A stretch of DNA of 64,000 nucleotides, taken from positions 48,788,458 through 48,852,457 of the forward strand of contig CM040126.1 of the NCBI GenBank assembly GCA_022559845.1, written 5' to 3'. This DNA is from Amorphophallus konjac. Taxonomy: Eukaryota > Streptophyta > Magnoliopsida > Alismatales > Araceae. The stretch's first letter is position 1; each line of letters begins with the position of its first letter. Positions 33,961-44,102 of this stretch are shown piece after piece. Below the pieces are notes generated by a model. The model was not told the origin of the DNA. It saw only the letters and a program-made list of their open reading frames with translations, and did no database searches. The position numbers were made by a program, and so were the translations under genes.

Positions 33961-35060
33961 TTTGAGATAAAAACAGATCGGCATAATGAGTCGATATTCC
34001 CCAAGTGTGCGCACGAGTGCACTGAACCAGTGAGAGGGCGCATGACGCACATGCGACGCTCAGGCACACAGCGACGCATGGCACTCGCATGCGTCGGCAA
34101 CCGCTGACCCCCTCTTTGTTTTTCTGCATTGGTGTAGGAGGCTATTGGCACCGGCTTATTTTCTCGAATTAATCGAGGATTAAGCATAGGGAAATACTCC
34201 CTACATGGAGCAAAACGGCACATCGCCAGAGCTACTCTACCAGTCGAGTTGAGCTCGGAAATCAAGACACTTCACCGGGTCAAGCGGCGCAACATAACAA
34301 CCGGGGATCGGCCCCGAGCAAATGGCACTATGCCAGCCAGTTTTCCGACAACCGGGTCAGTTTCAGGATTCAGGACAACCTGCCGTACCTTATGGCACTC
34401 TGTGAAGATTCGGGGTTTACCCCCGGACACCCTACATACGGTGTAACACCGCCGACGCTTCAACAGCCAGGTTAACTCGGGACTCAGAACAACCTGCCAC
34501 ATCATACGATTCTTCGCCAAGGAGCAAGGGTCAACCCGACCACCAGACAAACGGCATCATCATGTCGACGCCCCAGTCACCGGGCCCAACCAAGTTTTCT
34601 AACCAGCTAGCTGTGACACGTGGCAACATCAGCAATCGATCGGGCCCACCCCCGATCACTCAGTTTGCGGGTTTACCCGCGTTCAACATAGCTACCCGAG
34701 CCGACCCGGGGGCGTCCTGACTATTAGCCACGCCATCTGGCACCCAGCAATGAGGTCGGGGTCTACCCTCGAGTTGCCTCCCTCCAGCCATATGAAGTCA
34801 AAGGAAGACCCACCTGGGACCAACCACAAGTTTCAGGAGCTCACAGCACCCGTATACGCACGCGTGTCGGGAATTTCCCAAGCACCTGGTGGGCGCGTGT
34901 GCTCCAGCCACTCTACAGCGAGTCCGAGCCCAACTCGGGATTCCCAGCAACCCATCGCATCATGCACCACCATCGTGTCCCCTCGTACGCGGATCAACCC
35001 CAGTCTAACCCTCAGTCAAACCCGCGGTCAAACCCACGGTAAACCCTCGGTCAAACCCAC
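33961..35060. other. GC-rich LTR-like sequence with degenerate ~100-bp repeats
   Basis: Between 34270 and 34560 related blocks recur (ACCGGGTCA, AGGACAACCTGCC, CTCAGAACAACCTGCC), spaced about 100 bases. No coding domain is seen. It leads into the hairpin array at 35062 and the TATA box at 35562, so it is probably the upstream part of an LTR of unknown family. Confidence 0.45.
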
Positions 35061-35061
35061 A

Positions 35062-35530
35062 TAAACCCCTTCGGGGAGGGGTTTAGGCGGACCAGACCCA
35101 GCCTTGGGTCTGGTCCGCCAATCCCCCTTGGGGGAGGGGTTTAGGCGGACCAGCCCAGCCCCTTGGGCTGGTCCGCCTAACCCCCATTAAAATAAAAAAA
35201 TATTTTTTAATTTAAAAAAGGCACCTAAGCCAGTCTGCCGAAACCCCCCCTGGGGGGGTTTAGGCGGACCAGCCTAGACCCCCAGGCTGGTCCGCCTAAA
35301 CCCCCTGGGGGAGGGGGTTTATGCAGACCACCCTGACCCCCCAGGCTGGTCCGCCTAAACCCTATCCAAAACTAAAAAAACAAGATTTTTTAAATAAAAA
35401 AACCCCTCCGTGAGGGGTTTAGGCGGACCAGACCAGCCCCTTGGGCTGGTCCGCCTAAACCCTCCCTCCCCCACTCCGTAACACTTTCCCAAGGTTTACC
35501 CAGACCAGCTTTGCCCCCAAACCTAGTCCG
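35062..35530. repeat. Long-stem hairpin array, TTTAGGCGGACCAG type
   Basis: Consecutive perfect stems: 35087-35100 with 35107-35120 (14 bp); 35142-35157 with 35166-35181 (16 bp); 35259-35275 with 35284-35300 (17 bp, extending into G-run/C-run pairing to about 22 bp). Less perfect copies follow near 35310-35360 and 35418-35462. Between them are CCCC/GGGG mini-hairpins and A-rich spacers. Confidence 0.93.
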
Positions 35531-35561
35531 CCTAAACCCCTTCCACCCCTTCACCTTCCAC

Positions 35562-35568
35562 TATAAAA
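35562..35568 (+). promoter_or_regulatory. TATA box of an unassigned LTR
   Basis: TATAAAA in CACTATAAAAGCCCCC lies about 30 bases after the hairpin array. It is probably the promoter of the LTR that carries the array. Confidence 0.65.
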
Positions 35569-36190
35569 GCCCCCCCATGGAGCTCAAAAAAAGGATGAAT
35601 GCAATAGAACACCCTCCGACCTAATTGCCACACCCTCGGACTCCTGAGGCCTTCGACAAGGGTCGGGGATGCGAGGAACTAAGTGCGCGCGTGGTTGGCT
35701 TGTTGATCGGCTCGTATACGCCGAGGGTATGTCACACGTACTCCCCTCACACGGTGTCTAGCCATCGCACACAAGTCCATGCCCATCGTGTATAAGGCGT
35801 TATGACAATGGCGAACACACCCGCATCCCGGGTCCGCCCGCGTATGACAACCTGCGGTGGCCACGCATACGCCATGATGCCCCACCTACTTCCGTCACGG
35901 AACCGCGTGCCTACCGCTCGTCTCAAGCTAGCCGCCGACCGCTCGGACTGATGACTTGAGTTATCAGGATCCTGGCCCGGGAGTAATATTCCCGAGGCCG
36001 GCCTCGACTCCCCAGCACGACGACATTCACCTTCCGAGGCCCGGACCCGATCGCTCACCTTGAGCCGCATCCAACCTCCGTCAGGCGCCAGCCCACGACC
36101 GCCCCTGCAACCTAGGCAGTCGGGCTTGTCTCGATCTCCTTATGGAGAGCCTCTGTAAAACACGCGGATATCTGCCTTATTATGCGTTGA
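35569..36190 (+). other. GC-rich downstream part of the same LTR-like unit
   Basis: No open frame with a domain is seen. It contains palindromes such as GAGGCCGGCCTC near 35994. No LTR border or primer site was identified. Confidence 0.4.
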
Positions 36191-37060
36191 CTCGGGGATC
36201 GACCTATGCGTCGGAATTGTCTCGTGGCTTGCGCCCGTTGTACTTCGGCCTCCTCGGCCCATTTGTAAAGCCCACGTGGCTCTCATACAACATGAAACCA
36301 GTTGAACACATGCACATGTACTCGGGTCTCAGCCTCTTCACGGCGCCCGCCTCCTTCAGTCACAACGGTGCCTCCAGCACCCGACTGTCAGTCACACCGG
36401 GCCCCAAGCACGACCATCGAGGTCTCCCAGCGCCCACCCCCTTCAGTCACAACGGTGCCCCCGGCACCCGACTGCCAACAACTCCAGTCACAACAGTGCC
36501 CCTAGCACCCGACTACCTGCTACTCCAGTCACATCGGGGCCCGCGGAACCCGACCGTTCAACAACTCTAGTCACTACGATGCCCCCGACACCCGACTGCC
36601 AGCTACTCTAGTCACATCGAGGCCCGAGGCGCTCGCCCCCTTCAGTCACAACTGTGCCCCCGGCACCCAACTGCCAACTACCCCAGTCACAACGGTGCCC
36701 CCGGCACCCGAATGGCAGCTACTCCAGTCACAACAGCGCCCTGCCGCTCCAATCACAAGTGGTGCCTGCGTCATCCGGTCGCCTCGGCCTTGGTGACGTC
36801 CAACCGCTCCAACACAACGGTGCCTACGGCACCCCTACTACCCCGACCTCGACACTATCTTATGTCGGAATACATTGTGACGCCCCTCGAACGTCATCCT
36901 GTTGAGTCACAGGTCCTCTAACGGACACTATGTACACATATGGAACTACCCACACAATAATACAATGACCCGAGGACCGTCATGAATGTCGGAATTGTCC
37001 CGTGGCTTGCAAGCAATTGTAATCGGGCTCTCATGCCCCCATATAAATGCCTTTCATGGC
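36190..37060 (+). repeat. Pair of diverged repeats flanking a palindrome array
   Basis: About 85 bases near 36190-36282 and near 36966-37052 are similar (shared GTCGGAATTGT, CGTGGCTTGC). The right copy keeps a TATA box (TATAAAT at 37042-37048), while the left has the decayed TTGTAAA. They may be remnants of two LTRs or of an internal duplication. Confidence 0.5.
36350..36840. repeat. GGTGCC-CCC-GGCACC palindrome array
   Basis: A degenerate repeat of about 33-35 bases, or its double, runs CAGTCACAACGGTGCCCCCGGCACCCGACTGCC with variation. The GGTGCC and GGCACC arms flank a CCC loop, and CAGTC with GACTG gives a second, outer pairing in several copies. Confidence 0.8.
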
Positions 37061-37404
37061 ATCTAAGTCATGTAATTCAGGCAGGGAGCGGATCCCCCTC
37101 CTCGCCGGAACCAGTCTCTCTGCCCCCAGTTATCCCTGTTGTGTTGTTGTTACCCTGTCGTTGTTGCACGGACTAAGCCCTCTCGACATCGCTGCTCCCA
37201 GGGTCCCTAACTCTCTCTTCGGCAGTAGAAACAGAGGCCCTTCCCGAATCACGTTCGTGTTGACACACACATACGCCCGGTGTCCTGTGCGTGCATGAAA
37301 CTTGCCGTCCGATCCACTTAAGATAAAAAAATTGAAGAACGTGAAGAATAGCCCCAAATAATGATTCTATGTTGAACAAGACCGCATCGATCAGAGCTAA
37401 CCTG
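37061..37404 (+). other. Unassigned sequence, no gene seen
   Basis: This lies between the palindrome-bearing repeat and the copia primer site. Open frames on both strands show no recognisable domain. Confidence 0.4.
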
Positions 37405-37416
37405 GCTCTGATACCA
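37405..37416 (-). other. tRNA-Met primer binding site of a - strand copia element
   Basis: GCTCTGATACCA is the reverse complement of TGGTATCAGAGC. It lies one base outside the LTR border at 37418. It shows that the LTR to its right is a 5' LTR on the - strand; only a stub of the interior remains to the left. Confidence 0.85.
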
Positions 37417-37417
37417 C

Positions 37418-39308
37418 TGTAAGGATTCCCATTGTGCGGGTTAAGATTGCACAGCGGTAAACAAAAATTAAATAAAAAATATGGGTCCCTAGAAATCCAA
37501 GAACCGTGTCCTGATCGATGAAATCATTAAACAACTCCAACCCATAAGATGGTTGTTGATGTGTATCTTGTGCGGAACAACGTTGTCCATAGTGTCCGAT
37601 GTAAATTTTCTCGAATGTAGTACCGCATAAATATCCGGTTTCTAGAGTAGATCTACACAGATCCTCATACTGTGACAGGGTTCTCCTGTTCTTTTTCTCT
37701 TCATGTGCGAACTACGGATCTCCCAAATTCTATTCGTCCTTTCCCAAAGTGTCTTATTCTCTTGAGGCCTCTTTGTTTACCGAATACAGAAAGCGGAATG
37801 GTTGTTTGATGAGAGAGAAAAGGTGGGGCTCCACCTTTTCTCCTCACACACATGTCACCTTAACCGCCCTCGGACGGCGTATTCGAGCTCCCCCCCCCTC
37901 AAATACGCCATCCCAACCGAGAAACAAAGAGGCCCTTGAGAAAGAGAAAGGGAGAGAGAGAGAGATGAGTGAGAGAGGAATAGCACGAGAGAGAAGGGAA
38001 GAAGAAAAGAACGGCGACTGCAGGTTTTCTACGTTACTTGATTGGTGTAAAGAAAACCCAACGTGAGATATATATAACTAATATTTAGTGTATTATGCCC
38101 TTTCCAAAATGACCCCCAATAACATATATTATATATATATCCTTAGTGTTATTGTGTATATATATATGAAGCCCTTCTCATCGTTCTTTTCTCATGAGAA
38201 TGTAAGACTTATATATATACACATATGTCTGCACAATAACACCCCGTCACTGGAGAATCGTGTGTGATGTTCTAGGCCCATAGTCACTCTGGTTTAAGGC
38301 TCATTAACTTCTAATTCTCAATTAAAAATAAATTAAACTTATTATTTAGTTCTAAAATAGTCGAATAATAATAGTTTAATTTATTTCGGACCTATGATCA
38401 CGTTGGGTCAAGCAAATCCGTGTGATTCCATAGGACGTCGAGTTCAAATCACCATGTATGATACTTGTTTGTCTACAGTTGCAGCATCGCTATAATCTCT
38501 CGCTCCTTCTATGTCTAGTTCGATCGAGGGTATGGTAACTATCAAATCCCATGATCGTGCCGTTTGATCATAACCTCTTATAAGTGCATGACGTCTATTC
38601 CAAACGAACTCACATGACTCTGGCCAGGGATTTAGTGGAGAGTCCGTGTCTTGACTCATTAATTATCTATTATATACCTGACAGTGAGCGATCCCCTCTT
38701 GACCATTGACGATCTTCACACATATCCCGACATGGTCAATGACTTGGTGTTTCACGACTTATGGTTAAAGTCACTTAACCAAGTATCTAACTACGACAGT
38801 CCTCGTGTAAGATCAGATCAATGTCTCAGGTCAAAGAACCAACGATACTACTGAGACTGTTGGATCTTCAGTTGACATTAGGTATAATTAACTATCTGTA
38901 GATCTAATGACGGATCAGTCCAATGTACATCCTCCCAGGACGTATGCCTACACATTTGTGTTGGTGCCCCATACCAGTGACCATGAGACTAGTTACCCAC
39001 ACATCATGTGTACTGGCTTAATAGGTAATCAATGTCCCCGAGTGATTACCCTCCAACTAGGGATAATTTTAAGATATGTGTCCATGTAAAGTCAGTCTCA
39101 TGATCGAGATCTCATCTCGAGTTGACTTTGCAACCACATATCCTAAAGATAATGTAAAGTAACATACAATTACGAATTTATGCTCAAATATCACTTTATT
39201 AATGAGGAACAAGATTGTACAAGTATCACGCCTATCTGACTCAAAATTAGCCTGTAAGACACCTAATACTAACACATATGTGACACATTACGGCTTTTAA
39301 TGCCAACA
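37418..39308 (-). repeat. Copia-type 5' LTR on the - strand (1.89 kb)
   Basis: Read on the - strand it starts TGTTGGCATTAAAAGCC and ends CCTTACA next to the primer site. It carries a 168-bp inverted-repeat insertion at 37767-37934. The stretch 38060-38230 is AT-rich with several TATATATA motifs and may hold the promoter. No coding sequence is seen. Confidence 0.75.
37767..37934. mobile_element. 168-bp inverted-repeat element (MITE-like) in the copia LTR
   Basis: Terminal repeats GCCTCTTTGTTT and AAACAAAGAGGCC are flanked by CTTGAG on both sides (37761-37766 and 37935-37940), a likely target duplication. Inside are a perfect hairpin GAGAAAAGGTGG/CCACCTTTTCTC near 37816-37843 and a second inverted repeat, GGCGTATT/AATACGCC. 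No transposase. The superfamily is uncertain. Confidence 0.75.
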
Positions 39309-39484
39309 GTGCCCGTCTATGACAACTGTTCGCTGATTTTTTACCCTCGAACCCATAACTGACTTTCCTCTTAAAAGGTGTTGTTAGGGGTACAGTCCAT
39401 GTCACCTCCAGGATGGCAATGTCCCATAATTATAGTCTAAAACTCGCCAGTAATTATTATCTAATGTAATTAAAACTAATAATA

Positions 39485-40386
39485 GGGTGTTTGGTTATAA
39501 TTTTTTACCTCTTTATTCTCTCAAAATAAAAAATAAGGAAGAGAAGGGTACTCAAACACGTTTGGTAAGCTCTATTCTACTTTTTAGGGAGAAATTTTAC
39601 GCCATGTAAAACTTCCTCAAAATAAAAACAAGTCTCGAGTAACTTTTGTTTTGAAAGCACTCATGACAGTTCGAGATCGACTTCCCGCACGTATTCTCCC
39701 TTCCTCTCCCTCCCCCCTTCCCAGCCGGCCTCTCCCTCCCCCCTTCCCCCTGCGTTTGCCCGCCGGTCCCTCCCTCCCCCCTTCCCCCTGCGTCTGCCGG
39801 CCCCCTGCGTCCTCCGGCCCCCTCCCCCCTTCCCCCTGCGTCCGTCGGCCCCCTACGTCCACCGGCCTCTCCCTCCCCCCTTCCCCCTGCGTCCGCCGGA
39901 CCCCTACGTGCGCCGGCCCCCTCCCTCCCCCCTTCCCCCTACATGCGCCGGCCTCTCCCTCCCCCATTCCCCCTGCATCCGCCCGCCCGCCGGCACCTCC
40001 CTCCCCCCTTCCCCCTGCATCCGCCGACCTCTCCTTCTCCCCTCCCACCGGAGCTCGGGGCTCGCCGAAGATGGCTTCGGGGCGACCCACGAGATGAGCC
40101 TGTGGAAGCTCATATGGGTGGACCGCGAACCATCTCTCCTATTTTCTGTCCCTGTGTGCTCGCAGTAGAAAGAATCAGATGCGGAGTGAGGTGACAATAT
40201 AGGGACGTGATCGATTCCAAAATATTCAGACTTTTAAGTTGTTATATCAAACAGGTTCACATAAAATTTAAAATTGTTGACATTTTTACCGAACAGATAT
40301 TGTCAATTTTAAAAATTAAATTTAAAATTGACATAATATAATCTTTTAAGTAGAAAGAGTTTTTTTTAAGTGCTCCCAAAACACCC
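39485..40386. mobile_element. 0.9-kb inverted-repeat DNA element containing a minisatellite
   Basis: GGGTGTTTGG at the left end matches CCAAAACACCC at the right end. TA flanks both ends, which may be a two-base duplication. From about 39700 to 40060 there is a CT-rich minisatellite of roughly 33-36 bases (CCCTCCCCCCTTCCCCCTGC plus a CGTCCGCCGG-like tail). Long open frames over it on both strands are composition artefacts. No transposase is present. Confidence 0.65.
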
Positions 40387-41775
40387 TATACGTGTCAAAC
40401 ATAACATATGCTATTTTTTTCATAAATTTGTGAGCATGTCGCATAATTTTTGAAATTTTAAATTCTCACATGTAAAGTGACATAAACATAAGTGCATAGT
40501 GCAAATTGTCTCTGTTTACTTTGAAAATATGCAGAAAGGTACTTCTTACAGTGACATAATTTCTGTAAAATATTCTTAATTTTTCTGTAACATGGACAAT
40601 ATATTTTGTGTAGCCCAGAGTACCCGTTTTTCCATGCAAAATCATTGAAATTGACATAAAAAATTGTGTACAGTGTAGACGATTTAGACGATTTATGTTT
40701 ACTATAACAACAGGAACCAAGATACCTCTTATAGTAACATACATTTTGTAAAAATCTCGAAATTTTTCTTTAACATGCATGAAGATTTCTTTATGTGGGA
40801 CACATGTCAAATTTTCATGCGAAAATAATTAAAGGTGCTTACTGAAATATAATTTTTTTTGAAATATGATGATAAAGTCTCTAGAGGAATAATAGAAATT
40901 GAGAAAATTAAATTTCATGAATTTTCAAGCATGGTAGACATGTTTTCCTCTTAAAGCTTACATTTTTCAACAAAATTAGATTTTTTCAGAAATTGAGATA
41001 GAAAGATAAATCATAGGCTCGGTTGTCATGTGACTACCTTGAACGCTCAAGATAAACCCCAAAATAAAGAAGAAGAAGAAGAAAAAGACCACGTCTCCAC
41101 GATGATCACCATGCCTTGGCACAACCTCCGAGTCGTTCCCCACGTAGCAAACCCCCTCCAGTAAATGCCCCCTTATGCTGGTTGTTCTCCTTCTAAAGTT
41201 GAGAAGAGATGGAGAGAGAGACATGGGACTTGGGGAGAAGAGAATATAGCTACTTGGGCTTCCTACTTCAAAAACCCTCCTTTAAATAGAGAAAGTATGA
41301 CCTCTCCTGTCCCCCTAATCCATCTCCACACGTTTAACCATGGATTTAAGAGTCCTTCCGTTGCTAAGCACCTTAGAAAACTAAACTCTCACGGAATTTA
41401 CTAAAAACATCCCCCGAAATCTCACTTGCACATATATTCGGACGTTATTTGCCTAAAACTCTAAAAACAGGTCGAATCAGAAAAGGTAGTCTTCATGAAA
41501 GTTGTAGAGGCCTTCAAAACTGACAAAATGGGACCAAGAACGCCTAAAATGATGTTTTCTATCTCAAGTTACAATTTTTATAAGGTTAAAATGTAAATCT
41601 ACACGAATTTCAAGTTCACACTTGTTGGGCTCTCTACAAAAATTCTAAATGGACTTCACTTGACCACCAACAACTCCACTAAATCCAACCCAAGAATTCT
41701 TAATCAATTAACATACATTTTAATAACCTATTAAATAGTGACTGAATTGAATACTAATAAATCGTGGGCATAACA
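40387..41775 (-). repeat. Unassigned LTR-like sequence with an internal tandem duplication
   Basis: The right border GGGCATAACA (ending 41775) is the reverse complement of TGTTATGCCC, a Tekay-like LTR start, so this is probably a - strand LTR fragment. At 40485-40655 and 40660-40830 lie two diverged copies of a ~175-base unit. The left border was not found. Confidence 0.45.
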
Positions 41776-41908
41776 CAAGCAGCCCCCGGTCGAGGGGTTG
41801 CAGAGAAAGAGAGAGCCCAGAAGGGGAAAGGATTGGAGAGAGAGAGAGCCCACAGGGGCTTTCCCCTTTTGGCATCGACAACTCACACCCAATAGGGGAT
41901 GTGATTCC

Positions 41909-41910
<2 letters not shown>

Positions 41911-41946
<36 letters not shown>
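41911..41946. repeat. (GA)n microsatellite
   Basis: About 18 uninterrupted AG repeats, followed by a short GA-rich tail. A (CT)n and (CA)n stretch lies at about 42180-42230, just before the P450 relic. Confidence 0.95.
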
Positions 41947-41949
<3 letters not shown>

Positions 41950-42228
41950 GAGATGACTAGGGTTAAGGGTAGGATAGTTATCTACTCTCTGTTAACTTGT
42001 CTAGAGTTAACCATCGTGAAACACTGTTGACGATAGCGGTACGATGAGTTCGTCAGGAATATTTGAGGGGAATAGGAAGAAATTTTATAAAAGTGAAGAC
42101 ACAGAGATAACATTTAAGATTTTCAGAGATATAGAGAAAATTTTTCTAATCTGTAATTTTGGTGCCTTCAATTCTTCTTCTCCTCTTCTCTCTCTCTCTC
42201 TCCCCCTCTCTCTCTTACACACACACAA

Positions 42229-42695
42229 GGACGTGTTTTGTATCGAAATCGGAACCCACATTTACTACTCGACATCGTCGCCTACCTTTATAAGGACGTG
42301 TTTTTCACTGGAATTGAGGCCACATGTACGACAGTAGAACAGAATCGAGGCCATATTTACTACAATAGAATGGGCGATGACAGAACTCATCAGGCACCGG
42401 AGATGATGAAAGAAGGTCCAGGATGAGGTGAGGGGTGTCGTCGGGGAGAACGCGCTGCCCCATGAGGACGATCTTGAACAGCTCAACTATCTGAAATTGG
42501 CGGTGAAGGAGACGTTAAGGTTGCACCCTCCTCTCCCTCTACGTACTAGTCCCCCACGAGTCACTGAGCAGCGTCCGGATCCATGGCTACCAGATCCCAG
42601 CAAATTAAGACGTGGGTCATCATCAACGCTTGGGTCATTGCGGGGGACCCCGTTTCATGAGAGAAGGCGGAGTTGTACTCGCCGGAGAGGTTTAC
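42229..42695 (+). pseudogene. Cytochrome P450 (CYP71-type) pseudogene, part before the insertion
   Basis: Plant CYP71-type P450s are membrane-bound, haem-dependent monooxygenases. The I-helix stretch is recognisable (KDVFFTG and CTTVE, 42290-42337), then WAMTELI near 42372. Two adjacent TGA codons follow, then DLEQLNYLKLAVKETLRLHP (42465-42528) with the K-helix ExxR at 42509. After a frameshift come VIINAW and a second TGA, then SPERFT ending at 42695. The I-helix block is duplicated (42229-42275 and 42338-42372 are degraded copies). The first exon is not visible upstream. The exon continues at 54817 beyond the inserted LTR. Confidence 0.9.
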
Positions 42696-44102
42696 TGTGG
42701 CGACCTGAGATCCGGATACCGGGAAAGGAAGCCGATATCATTCGAATCCTGGCCCGCCGCCCACGAGTCGGAGCTCGGAAGGGCTAAAAAGGAGTGTGGA
42801 GGTACAAGGAAATAGGAAATAAAGCAGGATAATTCAACAATTAATAGAAATAAATAACAAGTACAACAGAGTCCAGTCCAACAGAAAGTACAGTCAAGAC
42901 AAGGAACGTACCAAATGTCGAGTGAACACTCGGCCCGACGAGCTGGTGACTAAGAACCTGCACACAGCACCCGCGAACCTCGAGGAAGAGCCACCGCACC
43001 TGAAACGCATGGGTGAGCCTCCTGTCACTGGCCCAGTAGGGGTCCCACGAAACCCCAACCGAAAACCACGGCGGCACAGAAAGCAGTAACTACAAGAACG
43101 ACAGTAACAGTCGGAAAGTAACTACGGTGGCCGGTAAAACTTCAGCTCTATAGCTACTCCTACTGTACCAGAAAACACGACCCGGTCTCTCGTCGGGGGA
43201 CAACCAAGTCATGCACCTGACATCCCGATTCCACGATCGGGGGGACAACTCGAACGCGAACCGCCCTAGCCACGCTACTAGGAAAATGCCACGATACCTC
43301 CGTAGCGGAGGCCTGCCCGCACAAAAGGGCCCAAGCCAAAACTACACACGAAGTCCCATATCGCAAACGGAAACAGAAACCTGGGACACGACAACTCACG
43401 TCACGTGACGGGAGTACCGCCCACTAGAAGAACAGACCGGATGCGTCCCCTGACGTCTTACACCGCATCACAAGTGTTTAGCTACGACGTCCTGGGTACG
43501 AGACTCAGACACACACAGTAACCAGTAGTACCACAAAACAAGGACTAGCTGAGGTCGCGCTCGTCAGCGCGGGTCTGAAACCCTCAGCCACGTGTGCACA
43601 CTCAGACCATACGCCCTAGGCTTGTCCTCTAGCTAGTAATTCCCCCTAAGCCCGGACTCGACTGTACGTGGGGGCCCTACGGTAACCAGCCTACTCACCG
43701 TCTCTCTCAGGTCAGCCGCTCCACCACTCCCGGGTGGGTCAGCACCGCGTGCCGTAAGAAGGTTACGACTAGTGGGGGCTCACAGAACGTGGACACAGAA
43801 AATCACGCACGCACCCATCGCGAGTAACGCGAAGTAACAGGTGGCACGACGCCACCAGACTCTGGATAGCCCACTAGACCTACTAAATCCAACGGTCTTT
43901 GAGTCTCAAGACTCGGGGTCAAGACCGTTGTGCACGACACCACGGAGCCGTCAATCTGGCCTAATCCTTAGGCCTGAAACCACAGTAGCACGATTCATGA
44001 GGCAGTTTACGACTGCCGAGACCCATCCCTCAAGAAGGGAAACTTAAGAGACCTCCAGCCCCAGGCTGGGAGATTGAACTTGCAGTCCAAGGCCATACGC
44101 AT

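Noticed and set aside
39617..40194. Gly/Arg-rich and Pro-rich open frames up to 157 codons
   Set aside because: Composition artefacts of the CT-rich minisatellite; all frames are open on both strands.
42696..42790. Continuation of the P450 reading frame past 42695 (KEADIIRI and similar)
   Set aside because: These bases match the 3' end of the large-LTR family and lie beyond the TTTAC duplication, so they are transposon DNA.
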